Below are positions 23,201 through 37,777 of a DNA stretch of 64,000 nt, one piece after another. The translations under genes and the position numbers were made by a program. Source of the DNA: Mimachlamys varia (taxonomy: Eukaryota > Mollusca > Bivalvia > Pectinida > Pectinidae); contig OX392532.1 in the NCBI GenBank assembly GCA_947623455.1, positions 48,673,058 through 48,737,057 on the forward strand, given 5' to 3'. The first letter of the stretch is position 1. Each line of letters starts with the position of its first letter. Below the pieces are notes generated by a model. That model worked only from the letters and a program-made list of their open reading frames with translations. It was not told the DNA's origin and made no database searches.

Positions 23201-25365
23201 AGTACCACAACTACTGCATCTCATACATCCCATAATCAGTACCACAACTACTACATCTCATACATCCCATAGTCAGTACCACAACTACAACATCTCATAC
23301 ATCCCTTAGTCAGTACCACAACTACTACATCTCATACATCCCATAGTCAGTACCACAACTACTACATCTCATACATCCCATAGTCAGTACCACAACTACT
23401 ACATCCCATACATCCCATAGTCAGTACCACAACTACTACACCTCATACATCCCTTAGTCAGTACCACAACTACTACATCTCATACATCCCATAGTCAGTA
23501 CCACAACCACTACATCTCATACATCCCATAGTCAGTACCACAACTACAACATCTCATACATCCCTTAGTCAGTACCACAACTACTACATCTCATACATCT
23601 CATAGTAAGTACCACAACTACTGCATCTCATACATCCCATAGTCAGTACCACAACTACTACATCTCATACATCCCTTAGTCAGTACCACAACTACTACAT
23701 CTAATACATCCCATAATCAGTACCACAACTACTGCATCTCATACATCCCATAGTCAGTACCACAACTACTACATCTCATACATCCCATAGTCAGTACCAC
23801 AACTACTACACCTCATACATCCCTTAGTCAGTACCACAACTACTACATCTCATACATCCCTTAGTCAGTACCACAACTACTATATACACCTCATACATCC
23901 CTTAGTCAGTACCACAACTACTACATCTCATACATCCCATAGTCAGTACCACAACTACTACATCTCATACATCCCATAGTCAGTACCGCAACTACTGCAT
24001 CTCATACATCCCATAGTCAGTACCACAACTACTATATACATCTCATACATCCTATAGTCAGTACCACAACTACTACATCTCATACATCCCATAGTCAGTA
24101 CCACAACTACTACATCTCATATACCCATAGTCAGTACCACAACTACTATATACATCTCATACATCCCATAGTCAGTACCACAACTATTACACCTCATACA
24201 TCCCTTAGTCAGTACCACAACTACTGCATCTCATACATCCCATAGTCAGTACCACAACTACTACATCTCATACATCCCATAGTCAGTACCACAACTACTA
24301 CACCTCATACATCCCATAGTCAGTACCACAACTACTACATCTCATACATCCCATAGTCAGTACCACAACTACTACATCCCATACATCCCATAGTCAGTAC
24401 CACAACTACTACACCTCATACATCCCTTAGTCAGTACCACAACTACTACATCTCATACATCCCATAGTCAGTACCACAACCACTACATCTCATACATCCC
24501 ATAGTCAGTACCACAACTACAACATCTCATACATCCCTTAGTCAGTACCACAACTACTACATCTCATACATCTCATAGTCAGTACCACAACTACTGCATC
24601 TCATACATCCCATAGTCAGTACCACAACTACTACATCTCATACATCCCTTAGTCAGTACCACAACTACTACATCTAATACATCCCATAATCAGTACCACA
24701 ACTACTGCATCTCATACATCCCATAGTCAGTACCACAACTACTACATCTCATACATCCCATAGTCAGTACCACAACTACTACACCTCATACATCCCTTAG
24801 TCAGTACCACAACTACTACATCTCATACATCCCTTAGTCAGTACCACAACTACTATATACACCTCATACATCCCTTAGTCAGTACCACAACTACTACATC
24901 TCATACATCCCATAGTCAGTACCACAACTACTACATCTCATACATCCCATAGTCAGTACCGCAACTACTGCATCTCATACATCCCATAGTCAGTACCACA
25001 ACTACTATATACATCTCATACATCCTATAGTCAGTACCACAACTACTACATCTCATACATCCCATAGTCAGTACCACAACTACTACATCTCATATACCCA
25101 TAGTCAGTACCACAACTACTATATACATCTCATACATCCCATAGTCAGTACCACAACTATTACACCTCATACATCCCTTAGTCAGTACCACAACTACTGC
25201 ATCTCATACATCCCATAGTCAGTACCACAACTACTACATCTCATACATCCCATAGTCAGTACCACAACTACTACATCTCATACATCCCATAATCAGTACC
25301 ACAACTACTACATCTCATACATCCCATAGTCAGTACCACAACTACAACATCTCATACATCCCTTA
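20250..25365. repeat. Higher-order repeat, copy 1 of a 5,116-bp duplication
   Basis: The variant pattern repeats with a constant offset of 5,116 bases. Anchors are ACCGCAACTACTGCATC at 22971, 23981 and 24954 (copy 2: 28087, 29097, 30070), CAGCACCACAACCAC near 22298 (copy 2 near 27414), and CTCAATCATCC near 20272 (copy 2 near 25388). The left boundary falls between about 20247 and 20273, as the copies differ before it. Confidence 0.88.
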
Positions 25366-28300
25366 GTCAGTACCACAACTACTACATCTCAATCATCCCA
25401 TAGTCAGTACCACAACTACTACATCTCATACATCCCATAGTCAGTACCACAACTACTACATCTCATACATCCCATAGTCAGTACCACAACTACTGCATCT
25501 CATACATCCCATAGTCAGTACCACAACTACTACATCTCATACATCCCTTAGTCAGTACCACAACTACTGTATCTCATACATCCCATAGTCAGTACCACAA
25601 CTACTACATCTCATACATCCCTTAGTCAGTACCACAACTACTATATACATCTCATACATCCCATAGTCAGTACCACAACTACTACATCTCATACATCCCT
25701 TAGTCAGTACCACAACTACTATATACATCTCATACATCCCATAGTCAGTACCACAACTACTACATCTCATACATCCCTTAGTCAGTACCACAACTACTGC
25801 ATCTCATACATCCCATAGTCAGTACCACAACTACTACATCTCATACATCCCATAGTCAGTACCACAACTACTACACCTCATACATCCCTTAGTCAGTACC
25901 ACAACTACTACATCTCATACATCTCATAGTCAGTACCACAACTACTGCATCTCATACATCCCATAGTCAGTACCACATCTACTACATCTCATACATCCCT
26001 TAGTCAGTACCACAACTACTACATCTCATACATCCCTTAGTCAGTACCACAACTACTACATCTCATACATCCTATAGTCAGTACCACAACTACTGCATCT
26101 AATACATCCCATAGTCAGTACCACAACTACTACATCTCATATACCCATAGTCAGTACCACAACTACTGCATCTAATACATCCCATAGTCAGTACCACAAC
26201 TACTACATCTCATATACCCATAGTCAGTACCACAACTACTACATCTCATACATCCCATAGTCAGTACCACATCTACTGCATCTCATACATCCCATAGTCA
26301 GTACCACATCTACTGCATCTCATACATCCCATAGTCAGTACCACATCTACTGCATCTCATACATCCCTTAGTCAGTACCACAACTACTATATACATCTCA
26401 TACATCCCATAGTCAGTACCACAACTACTACATCTCATACATCCCATAGTCAGTACCACAACTACTACATCTCATACATCCCATAGTCAGTACCACATCT
26501 ACTGCATCTCATACATCCCATAGTCAGTACCACAACTACTACATCTCATACATCCCATAGTCAGTACCACAACTACTACACCTCATACATCCCATAGTCA
26601 GTACCACAACTACTACATCTCATACATCCCATAGTCAGTACCACATCTACTGCATCTCATACATCCCATAGTCAGTACCACAACTACTACATCTCATACA
26701 TCCCATAGTCAGTACCACAACTACTACATCTCATACATCCCATAGTCAGTACCACATCTACTGCATCTCATACATCCCATAGTCAGTACCACAACTACTA
26801 CATCTCATACATCCCATAGTCAGTACCACAACTACTACATCTCATACATCCCATAGTCAGTACCACAACTACTACATCTCATACATCCCTTAGTCAGTAC
26901 CACAACTACTACATCTCATACATCCCATAATCAGTACCACAACTACTGCATCTCATACATCCCATAGTCAGTACCACAACTACTACATCTCATACATCCC
27001 TTAGTCAGTACCACATCTACTACATCTCATACATCCCATAGTCAGTACCACAACTACTACATCTCATACATCCCATAGTCAGTACCACAACTACTACATC
27101 TCATACATCCCTTAGTCAGTACCACAACTACTACATCTCATACATCCCATAATCAGTACCACAACTACTGCATCTCATACATCCCATAGTCAGTACCACA
27201 ACTACTACATCTCATACATCCGATAGTCAGTACCACAACTACTACATCTCATACATCCCATAGTCAGTACCACAACTACTGCATCTCATACATCCCATAG
27301 TCAGTACCACAACTACTACATCTCATACATCCCATAGTCAGTACCACAACTACTACATCTCATACATCCCATAGTCAGTACCACAACTACTACATCTCAT
27401 ACATCCCTTAGTCAGCACCACAACCACTACATCTCATACATCCCATAGTCAGTACCACAACTACTGCATCTCATACATCCCATAATCAGTACCACAACTA
27501 CTACATCTCATACATCCCTTAGTCAGTACCACAACTACTACATCTCATACATCCCATAGTCAGTACCACAACTACTGCATCTCATACATCCCATAGTCAG
27601 TACCACAACTACTACATCTCATACATCCCATAGTCAGTACCACAACTATTACACCTCATACATCCCTTAGTCAGTACCACAACTACTACATCTCATACAT
27701 CCCATAGTCAGTACCACAACTACTACATCTCATACATCCCATAGTCAGTACCACAACTACTACACCTCATACATCCCTTAGTCAGTACCACAACTACTAC
27801 ATCTCATACATCCCTTAGTCAGTACCACAACTACTATATACATCTCATACATCCTATAGTCAGTACCACAACTACTACATCTCATACATCCCATAGTCAG
27901 TACCACAACTACTACACCTCATACATCCCTTAGTCAGTACCACAACTACTACATCTCATACATCCCTTAGTCAGTACCACAACTACTATATACACCTCAT
28001 ACATCCCTTAGTCAGTACCACAACTACTACATCTCATACATCCCATAGTCAGTACCACAACTACTACATCTCATACATCCCATAGTCAGTACCGCAACTA
28101 CTGCATCTCATACATCCCATAGTCAGTACCACAACTACTATATACATCTCATACATCCTATAGTCAGTACCACAACTACTACATCTCATACATCCCATAG
28201 TCAGTACCACAACTACTACATCTCATATACCCATAGTCAGTACCACAACTACTATATACATCTCATACATCCCATAGTCAGTACCACAACTATTACACCT

Positions 28301-30481
28301 CATACATCCCTTAGTCAGTACCACAACTACTGCATCTCATACATCCCATAATCAGTACCACAACTACTACATCTCATACATCCCATAGTCAGTACCACAA
28401 CTACAACATCTCATACATCCCTTAGTCAGTACCACAACTACTACATCTCATACATCCCATAGTCAGTACCACAACTACTACATCTCATACATCCCATAGT
28501 CAGTACCACAACTACTACATCCCATACATCCCATAGTCAGTACCACAACTACTACACCTCATACATCCCTTAGTCAGTACCACAACTACTACATCTCATA
28601 CATCCCATAGTCAGTACCACAACCACTACATCTCATACATCCCATAGTCAGTACCACAACTACAACATCTCATACATCCCTTAGTCAGTACCACAACTAC
28701 TACATCTCATACATCTCATAGTCAGTACCACAACTACTGCATCTCATACATCCCATAGTCAGTACCACAACTACTACATCTCATACATCCCTTAGTCAGT
28801 ACCACAACTACTACATCTAATACATCCCATAATCAGTACCACAACTACTGCATCTCATACATCCCATAGTCAGTACCACAACTACTACATCTCATACATC
28901 CCATAGTCAGTACCACAACTACTACACCTCATACATCCCTTAGTCAGTACCACAACTACTACATCTCATACATCCCTTAGTCAGTACCACAACTACTATA
29001 TACACCTCATACATCCCTTAGTCAGTACCACAACTACTACATCTCATACATCCCATAGTCAGTACCACAACTACTACATCTCATACATCCCATAGTCAGT
29101 ACCGCAACTACTGCATCTCATACATCCCATAGTCAGTACCACAACTACTATATACATCTCATACATCCTATAGTCAGTACCACAACTACTACATCTCATA
29201 CATCCCATAGTCAGTACCACAACTACTACATCTCATATACCCATAGTCAGTACCACAACTACTATATACATCTCATACATCCCATAGTCAGTACCACAAC
29301 TATTACACCTCATACATCCCTTAGTCAGTACCACAACTACTGCATCTCATACATCCCATAGTCAGTACCACAACTACTACATCTCATACATCCCATAGTC
29401 AGTACCACAACTACTACACCTCATACATCCCATAGTCAGTACCACAACTACTACATCTCATACATCCCATAGTCAGTACCACAACTACTACATCCCATAC
29501 ATCCCATAGTCAGTACCACAACTACTACACCTCATACATCCCTTAGTCAGTACCACAACTACTACATCTCATACATCCCATAGTCAGTACCACAACCACT
29601 ACATCTCATACATCCCATAGTCAGTACCACAACTACAACATCTCATACATCCCTTAGTCAGTACCACAACTACTACATCTCATACATCTCATAGTCAGTA
29701 CCACAACTACTGCATCTCATACATCCCATAGTCAGTACCACAACTACTACATCTCATACATCCCTTAGTCAGTACCACAACTACTACATCTAATACATCC
29801 CATAATCAGTACCACAACTACTGCATCTCATACATCCCATAGTCAGTACCACAACTACTACATCTCATACATCCCATAGTCAGTACCACAACTACTACAC
29901 CTCATACATCCCTTAGTCAGTACCACAACTACTACATCTCATACATCCCTTAGTCAGTACCACAACTACTATATACACCTCATACATCCCTTAGTCAGTA
30001 CCACAACTACTACATCTCATACATCCCATAGTCAGTACCACAACTACTACATCTCATACATCCCATAGTCAGTACCGCAACTACTGCATCTCATACATCC
30101 CATAGTCAGTACCACAACTACTATATACATCTCATACATCCTATAGTCAGTACCACAACTACTACATCTCATACATCCCATAGTCAGTACCACAACTACT
30201 ACATCTCATATACCCATAGTCAGTACCACAACTACTATATACATCTCATACATCCCATAGTCAGTACCACAACTATTACACCTCATACATCCCTTAGTCA
30301 GTACCACAACTACTGCATCTCATACATCCCATAGTCAGTACCACAACTACTACATCTCATACATCCCATAGTCAGTACCACAACTACTACATCTCATACA
30401 TCCCATAATCAGTACCACAACTACTACATCTCATACATCCCATAGTCAGTACCACAACTACAACATCTCATACATCCCTTA
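25366..30481. repeat. Higher-order repeat, copy 2 of the 5,116-bp duplication
   Basis: Follows copy 1 head to tail. At least one substitution separates the copies: A at 23607 against C at 28723. After about 30500 the monomer order no longer follows the start of copy 1, so there is no full third copy. Confidence 0.88.
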
Positions 30482-32909
30482 GTCAGTACCACAACTACTA
30501 CATCTCATACATCCCATAGTCAGTACCACAACTACTACATCTCATACATCCCATAGTCAGTACCACAACTACTACATCCCATACATCCCATAGTCAGTAC
30601 CACAACTACTACACCTCATACATCCCTTAGTCAGTACCACAACTACTACATCTCATACATCCCATAGTCAGTACCACAACCACTACATCTCATACATCCC
30701 ATAGTCAGTACCACAACTACAACATCTCATACATCCCTTAGTCAGTACCACAACTACTACATCTCATACATCTCATAGTCAGTACCACAACTACTGCATC
30801 TCATACATCCCATAGTCAGTACCACAACTACTACATCTCATACATCCCATAATCAGTACCACAACTACTGCATCTCATACATCCCATAGTCAGTACCACA
30901 ACTACTACATCTCATACATCCCATAGTCAGTACCACAACTACTACATCTCATACATCCCATAGTCAGTACCACAACTACTACATCTCATACATCCCTTAG
31001 TCAGTACCACAACTACTGCATCTCATACATCCCATAGTCAGTACCACAACTACTACATCTCATACATCCCTTAGTCAGTACCACAACTACTACATCTAAT
31101 ACATCCCATAATCAGTACCACAACTACTGCATCTCATACATCCCATAGTCAGTACCACAACTACTACATCTCATACATCCCATAGTCAGTACCACAACTA
31201 CTACACCTCATACATCCCTTAGTCAGTACCACAACTACTACATCTCATACATCCCTTAGTCAGTACCACAACTACTATATACACCTCATACATCCCTTAG
31301 TCAGTACCACAACTACTACATCTCATACATCCCATAATCAGTACCACAACTACTGCATCTCATACATCCCATAGTCAGTACCACAACTACTACATCTCAT
31401 ACATCCCATAGTCAGTACCACAACTACGACATCTCATACATCCCATAGTCAGTACCACAACTACTACATCTCATACATCCCATAGTCAGTACCACAACTA
31501 CTACATCTCATACATCCCATAGTCAGTACATCAACTACTGCATCTCATACATCCCATAGTCAGTACCACAACTACTACATCTCATACATCTTATAGTCAG
31601 TACCACAACTACTGCATCTCATACATCCCATAGTCAGTACATCAACTACTACATCTCATACATCCCATAGTCAGTACCACAACTACTACATCTCATACAT
31701 CCCATAGTCAGTACCACAACTATTACACCTCATACATCCCTTAGTCAGTACCACAACTACTACACCTCATACATCCCATAGTCAGTACCACAACTACTAC
31801 ATCTCATACATCCCTTAGTCAGTACCACAACTACTACATCTCATACATCCCATAGTCAGTACCACAACTACTACATCTCATACATCCCATAGTCAGTACC
31901 GCAACTACTGCATCTCATACATCCCATAGTCAGTACCACAACTACTATATACATCTCATACATCCTATAGTCAGTACCACAACTACTACATCTCATACAT
32001 CCCATAGTCAGTACCACAACTACTACATCTCATATACCCATAGTCAGTACCACAACTACTATATACATCTCATACATCCCATAGTCAGTACCACAACTAT
32101 TACACCTCATACATCCCTTAGTCAGTACCACAACTACTACATCTCATACATCCCATAGTCAGTACCACAACTACTACATCTCATACATCCCATAGTCAGT
32201 ACCACAACTACTACATCCCATACATCCCATAGTCAGTACCACAACTACTACACCTCATACATCCCTTAGTCAGTACCACAACTACTACATCTCATACATC
32301 CCATAGTCAGTACCACAACTACTACACCTCATACATCCCATAGTCAGTACCACAACTACTACATCTCATACATCCCATAGTCAGTACCACAACTACAACA
32401 TCTCATACATCCCTTAGTCAGTACCACAACTACTACATCTCATACATCCCATAGTCAGTACCACAACTACTGCATCTCATGCATCCCATAGTCAGTACCA
32501 CAACTACTACATCTCATACATCCCATAGTCAGTACCACAACTACTACATCTCATACATCCCATAGTCAGTACCACAACTATTACATCTCATACATCCCTT
32601 AGTCAGTACCACAACTACTACATCTCATACATCCCTTAGTCAGTACCACAACTACTGCATCTCATACATCCCATAGTCAGTACCACAACTACTACATCTC
32701 ATACATCCCACAGTCAGTACCACAACTACTGCATCTCATACATCCCATAGTCAGTACCACAACTACTACATCTCATACATCCCTTAGTCAGTACCACAAC
32801 TACTGCATCTCATACATCCCATAGTCAGTACCACAACTACTACATCTCATACATCCCACAGTCAGTACCACAACTACTGCATCTCATACATCCCATAGTC
32901 AGTACCACA

Positions 32910-33605
32910 TCGAACGTTAAAAGGTCTTTTATAAACATTAAGCTGGCACTAGCAGCATCTGCAACTGCAATGGAAAGGTAGCTTATAAAGTACTAATGCA
33001 TCAAAAACTTGCAAAAATAATCTCAAAACAGCGTTCACCATGATGATATATATACAATATGTACATGTTTAAGGTCATCGCTGATGCACCATTTCACTCG
33101 CTGACTCGCTAATACATGTTTGGAATTGTTCCAGAACACCTCCACGGATGTGAAGCACGCGAAGGATACACACACACACACGCATGATATAGCCTGCTAC
33201 GTTGGTATGATTACACGCATTTCACGTGTACACACGGTTCCGAGGCAGACTATCACCGACAGTGTGCAAGGGGGTTGTCGGTATTCTCATCACGCGTGTT
33301 GTAGTAGCGTAAGCAATTGGAATTAGAGATCTCTGTCAGGAATACGAGGTAAGGAATTAACACGCTTATATCAACATAATATATTACGTACATGAGTGTC
33401 CATGGAATATGAAATTTATTAAACGAGTTCAATAACAGTGACATGTTAACATATTGAACCTGATTAGTAAATTGCATATTTTATCGATACGAGTGTAAGA
33501 TTTATCACATTACTTTTAAGGTCATGTCGCGTGTTAAAATCTTTCAATGTATACTTTTCATCTGGAGGACTCTTATATAATTTGCCTGTAGTTGTTCTAT
33601 AGTTA
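32910..33605. other. Right flank of the satellite, nothing recognised
   Basis: Ordinary mixed sequence. A short CA microsatellite lies at about 33169-33182. Short frames here have no recognisable domain. Confidence 0.45.
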
Positions 33606-33608
33606 ACC

Positions 33609-33645
33609 TTCAGGTGAGCAAGTCAGGGCCATTGGACTTCTTGTT
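33609..33645 (+). mobile_element. Truncated 3' end of a HINE-like element
   Basis: CTTCAGGTGAGCAAGTC, then a weak hairpin around GGGCC-ATT-GGACT and TTCTTGTTT. This is the same end as at 4700-4734 without the minisatellite body. Confidence 0.45.
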
Positions 33646-34590
33646 TATGACGTCACAGTAAATTGAGTACACCTGTGTTGTAGCATATGTATGGAATAAA
33701 ATGCCTGTACGACAACAAATCGGGCCAGTTATGTGATGGAAGTAGTTTCCTGATCGATGCACAGAGTCGCACCATTTACATTACCTTACTGCACTGGTGT
33801 ATCATCTTGTCCATCAAAATGATGATATTTTTAGTGTTGATTAAGACCAATGGCTGTTAAAAAGATACAGATAAACGTCGTAGGTTTCAATTCGAGATTT
33901 GTATTTGTAATTAGCATCTTATGACTTGCAGTTGATGGTAAATTCTGAATGAAGTTTCCGGAAGTTAAGCTTAATGATAAATATCCAAGTAACTTTAAAC
34001 ATAAAACTTTCAAAATAGAAAAAGAAACTTCAAAATAAAGGTGACTAGGTCCTAAGACACAAGAAGAAACAGTTTAGAAAATAATATACCTGCATGTACG
34101 AACACTTTCTTTATGTCAAGCTAAATTGCCATGTATTCATGGAGCAATGTTCAGGTAATCATATCATACTGTAATAGTGTGAAATATGAAGTTTGACTGC
34201 GAAGCTCTGTCATTTATATCGACCATAAATACCATAGCAAGACACTTCAATGCTTAAGTAAACACTACTTTCTTGCATATGAATACAAGTTTGCGATTAT
34301 AGATATCTCAAATTGTGGCTTTTGTTCAACACAGTAGCTGTGGGGAAATTGCTTTAGCATAGCGATTGTGATCACTTAAACGGCTAAAACCAAACTTTCA
34401 GCGGTAAAATGTTTTTAAAAGATATATTGTTTGTAATCAGAGGCTATCGTATAATGTTCCATTTATCAATCTCAACTCGAGGGGTTTATAATGCTATCGT
34501 TGTACAAAAAATATCTGATTTTTGTGTCCATGAATCATTCCCTGCATTTTGAATGCTATGGTTAGTATATTATACATTTATGATCCTTTT
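33646..34590. other. Intergenic, nothing recognised
   Basis: AT-rich, no bounded repeat or supported exon. Confidence 0.45.
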
Positions 34591-34692
34591 GGTAGGGTGA
34601 TATGAAGGATTGTCTACCTATTCCTCGAGGTCGTAGCCCGAGGGAAATATGAGTGCTAAGGGTAGACAAACCTTCATTATTATCACTCTACC
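34591..34692. repeat. Foldback of about 100 bp
   Basis: GGTAGGGTGATATGAAGG and GTCTACC on the left pair imperfectly with GGTAGAC, CCTTCAT and ATCACTCTACC on the right, around CCTCGAGG and a CCCGAGGG centre. Likely an old short MITE; no target duplication is clear. Confidence 0.45.
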
Positions 34693-35059
34693 AAGAGGGG
34701 AATTAATTGCTTATTATAAAAAAAACAAGTAAGTATAAGTTAAATTCAATCACGAAATAGATTTTTTAAATACATTTTTTAAAAGTTTATCTGTTTATTA
34801 CACAACGAAACCAAAAAAGAACGACAAAACTTGCAAGAATCAGAAAGAAGCTCGCCATTCGAAGTTTTGTCAGCTCTAGAGGAGACACGATGCTTTGTAA
34901 CACCGTCACGTGACGTGTTTTAACGAACCAGCTTTAGAGGAATAGAGATGACGTAAAATACTAATATATGTAATCATATAAGAAACATCAGTGTTAAATA
35001 CTGCTTGTTGGCGAGTTAGCTTTTTGTAGTGATGCGATTTATACCGGGGACCCGCTAAA
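34693..35059. other. Intergenic, nothing recognised
   Basis: AT-rich, with GTCACGTGACGTG near 34908, an E-box-like palindrome. Nothing else to report. Confidence 0.4.
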
Positions 35060-35615
35060 TAGTTCAACAACGTCGAGCGTTGTCAACGGTTTGATGGATA
35101 CGTAACAATACAGTTTCCTTTCAGTTCTGTTTAACGGGCAGCTTATTAGTGTGAGCTCTATTTCTTGGTGATGGCCAGTCGACATAGTAAGATCACTTGT
35201 ACATTGTCGATCAGATTCTACTAGAGATATATTCACTGTTGTTCATCAACGTCGAGCATGGCCAGCTGGTGGATGGGCGACAGCCTGCACGTAAACCTAC
35301 ATTTTCCGGTCAGTTCTGTTTGCTGGTCATGTGATTAGTGTAAGCCCTATTGCTTTCGGCTAGACGACGTATACGTGTAGCTACACGTATCGCATGTATA
35401 CACAATCAGTCGGATCTAGAGTTCCGCTCACTGCTGTTCACCAACGTCGAGCGTGGTCGGCAGTTGGATAGGCGACAGCCTGCACGTCAACCTACATTTA
35501 TTTTCCGGTCAGTTCTGTTTACTAGTCAGGCGATTAGTGTAAGCCTTGTTTCATGTTAACTGCGCAGACGACGTACGCGTAGTCCTAGCGCATTATTGAT
35601 CGAATCTGGGAGTAA
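35060..35615. repeat. Three tandem units of about 190 bp
   Basis: Units start near 35067, 35250 and 35442 with CAACGTCGAGCRTGG or similar. Each continues with a ...GCGACAGCCTGCACGT segment (clear in units 2 and 3), then TTCCGGTCAGTTCTGTTT (TTCCTTTCAG in unit 1) and GATTAGTGTAAGCC. Units 2 and 3 are closest. A 69-codon frame in units 2 and 3 has no known domain. Confidence 0.7.
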
Positions 35616-36684
35616 GGAGGTTTTCGCTGATGCTTGTGACCCAGGTATAGTATTTAGATTATTATTTAGGAATAATTAAGATATATTTATTTGTTAATAT
35701 CGTGAAATAGGCCTACAGGCCGTTCTAATTTTAAAGTTAAATATAATGTAATGATCAAAACAGATGAGAAATAGAGGCATCCGGGGCGAATAAGTAATGA
35801 GTATGTCTAATGCTCATCGATATCTGACATTTTCTATTTGTTGACTTCCATCCTTTGTCGTTGAAAGACATTATAACAGAGATTGTGTTAGGGCGTCAAG
35901 AAAGTGTGACTCTCTTTTCCTTTTCATGTTCATTGGGCTTTGTTACGGCCCTTTTATCCTTCCAGCGATTGATAAATCCTCGTTTTTCACGCACTGTTAG
36001 CTTTACATATTAATGTTCCTTCAGAGAAACCATAGCAATGAGGATTAACTGTTACTTATTTCAGGTTTTCAAATAAAACTATTCAAGTCTGCTAAATGGT
36101 CAGAGAAACCATTGTTATCGGAGCCATTTTCTAAACACTTCAAAACGTATCTGTTGCTCAGTAAAATTTGAGATAAGCTTATAATGCCACACTGTGTCGA
36201 GTTAAGTAGTTAAATCACCCCTTCGATGGCCCCAACAACACTGCTACGTCCAACACAGAGATTACCTGCAACCAAGTGGACCCTGGGGTCAGTGTAAGAC
36301 AAGGTCAATATCTAACAGTATACCGGTACATGTGTGTATGATGTGTGTATACAATTAACCAAAAGATCGGGTCTAGCGTATATGTTGTGTTGCAACATGA
36401 CTTTTCCAAGAGCTGTTTAGCTTAGACGGAATTGCCGTTTTTTTCAATATCAAACGCCAGGTTATGCAAGAGTATATAAATGTTGAACAATTTGTCGAAT
36501 TAAAAGGAGGATTTGGTCGTCGTGCTGTTTTGGATTAAGAAACGTAACTATGACGTAACAACTACAACAATGATAATGCGGATTTGGGATTTTTTCGAGG
36601 CTCCATAGTGCCAATTATATTTGTATTTCAACAATCAAATATAAACTTATATCTACCAACATTTCCTTTTGTAGTGTAAATGAG
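35616..36684. other. Intergenic, nothing recognised
   Basis: AT-rich, no recognisable gene, RNA or repeat boundary. Confidence 0.45.
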
Positions 36685-36688
36685 TTAA

Positions 36689-37075
36689 AGGCCCAATATA
36701 CGTAAATTCAGGAATTTTTTCGTGATTCTGAAAAATTCTAAAAAAAATCGATTTCATAACCATGCAAAAATATCCCTAAAACGAAGTTAACCCGAACGGT
36801 AACTAACAAGACAGTCATGACAGAAAAATCCAAAGAATTGAAAATAATTCAGATGGGGCCCACTTCAACAACAAACCTAAGTTAGACGACGGTTCAAAAT
36901 GGACGCATGTTTACAAATACCGTGTTTCAACTGCTGCTGTACCGGTAACCGCGTAAGAATTCTTTTTGAATATTGCTGATATGAGTTAATCTTAACTAAA
37001 TCTATGAATTTTAAAAAACTGAATAAGCTTGATTTTCGCTTCACGATTTGCCGAAAGTTACGTATATTTGGGCCT
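36689..37075. mobile_element. TTAA-flanked MITE, 387 bp
   Basis: Left end AGGCCCAATATACGTAA and complement of right end AGGCCCAAATATACGTAA, identical but for one inserted base. TTAA lies on each side (36685-36688, 37076-37079). TTAA targeting points to piggyBac or Kolobok-type transposases; which one is not resolved. No coding capacity. Confidence 0.75.
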
Positions 37076-37079
37076 TTAA

Positions 37080-37770
37080 ATATTACTAGATGACTGTTGT
37101 CTGATCAGAGTGAATCCAGATAAAACCTAGACGTGTACCAAATCACTTTTATAGATATGTTAAGGGTTACATGGCATTACAACACGTGTGAGTAGACTTA
37201 TTATCTGTAATAAGTATACTCGTATATAATTATGTTATATATGATATATCACAAGTATGAGATAGTTTGGATTCTGGGAATAATTGAATGTTTGCAGCCA
37301 ACTCCAGTATCATCGGAAACTGGCATTCTTGATGTTGTGGTAAAACAAAAAACAAAACCTTGAAAGGTTGTCGCTGACGTTATTGACATAAATTGGCTTA
37401 TAGATACTACAGTTCCGAAAATGTGCGAGTATAGGATAACATTGAGATGGTAGGGTTAATTTTTGAACATTTAATTATCACAAAAAAATGTCGAATGTGA
37501 TTTTTTTTTATGAAATCAGTGGAATTCGTAATGCTTTTTTGTGCTAGAGAATATCAAAGTATATCGCCCCTGGTCAGATAATATGAGATAAAACGGTAGC
37601 CGGTCAACTTAGCAGCATTTTTGTGACGTGTTATCTTTGATTAAATGTTCCGGATTTATTATCTTAAGGTTTTCGGTCTTATCCAAATTAAGAACTATAA
37701 TTATGATAGGTTAATTTCTTTATGTGTCTTTAGGGGATTCCGGAATTTTCGAAAAACACCCGTATACAGC
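37080..37770. other. Intergenic, nothing recognised
   Basis: AT-rich, no supported feature. Confidence 0.45.
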
Positions 37771-37777
37771 CTTCAGC

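Larger units (their letters stand above)
20072..32909. repeat. Satellite of 37-bp monomers, about 347 copies
   Basis: A single unbroken array of nearly 12.8 kb. The monomer is 37 bp, with the invariant core AGTCAGTACCAC and recurring variants: CCCATAG or CCCTTAG, ACTACTACATC or ACTACTGCATC, CACAAC or CACATC, and CATCTCA or CACCTCA. A 4-bp insertion (TATATACATC) gives 41-bp monomers and CATATACCCATAG gives 36-bp ones. The + strand consensus has 13 C but only 2 G. Two 75-codon minus-strand frames inside are repeat read-through, not genes. The array starts at GCATCTCATACATCCC and stops at CACATCGAACG, both sharp edges. Location (centromeric, subtelomeric or interstitial) cannot be told. Confidence 0.97.

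Noticed and set aside
20072..32909. CRISPR array
   Set aside because: The units are head-to-tail with no unique spacers, and the setting is a eukaryotic genome.
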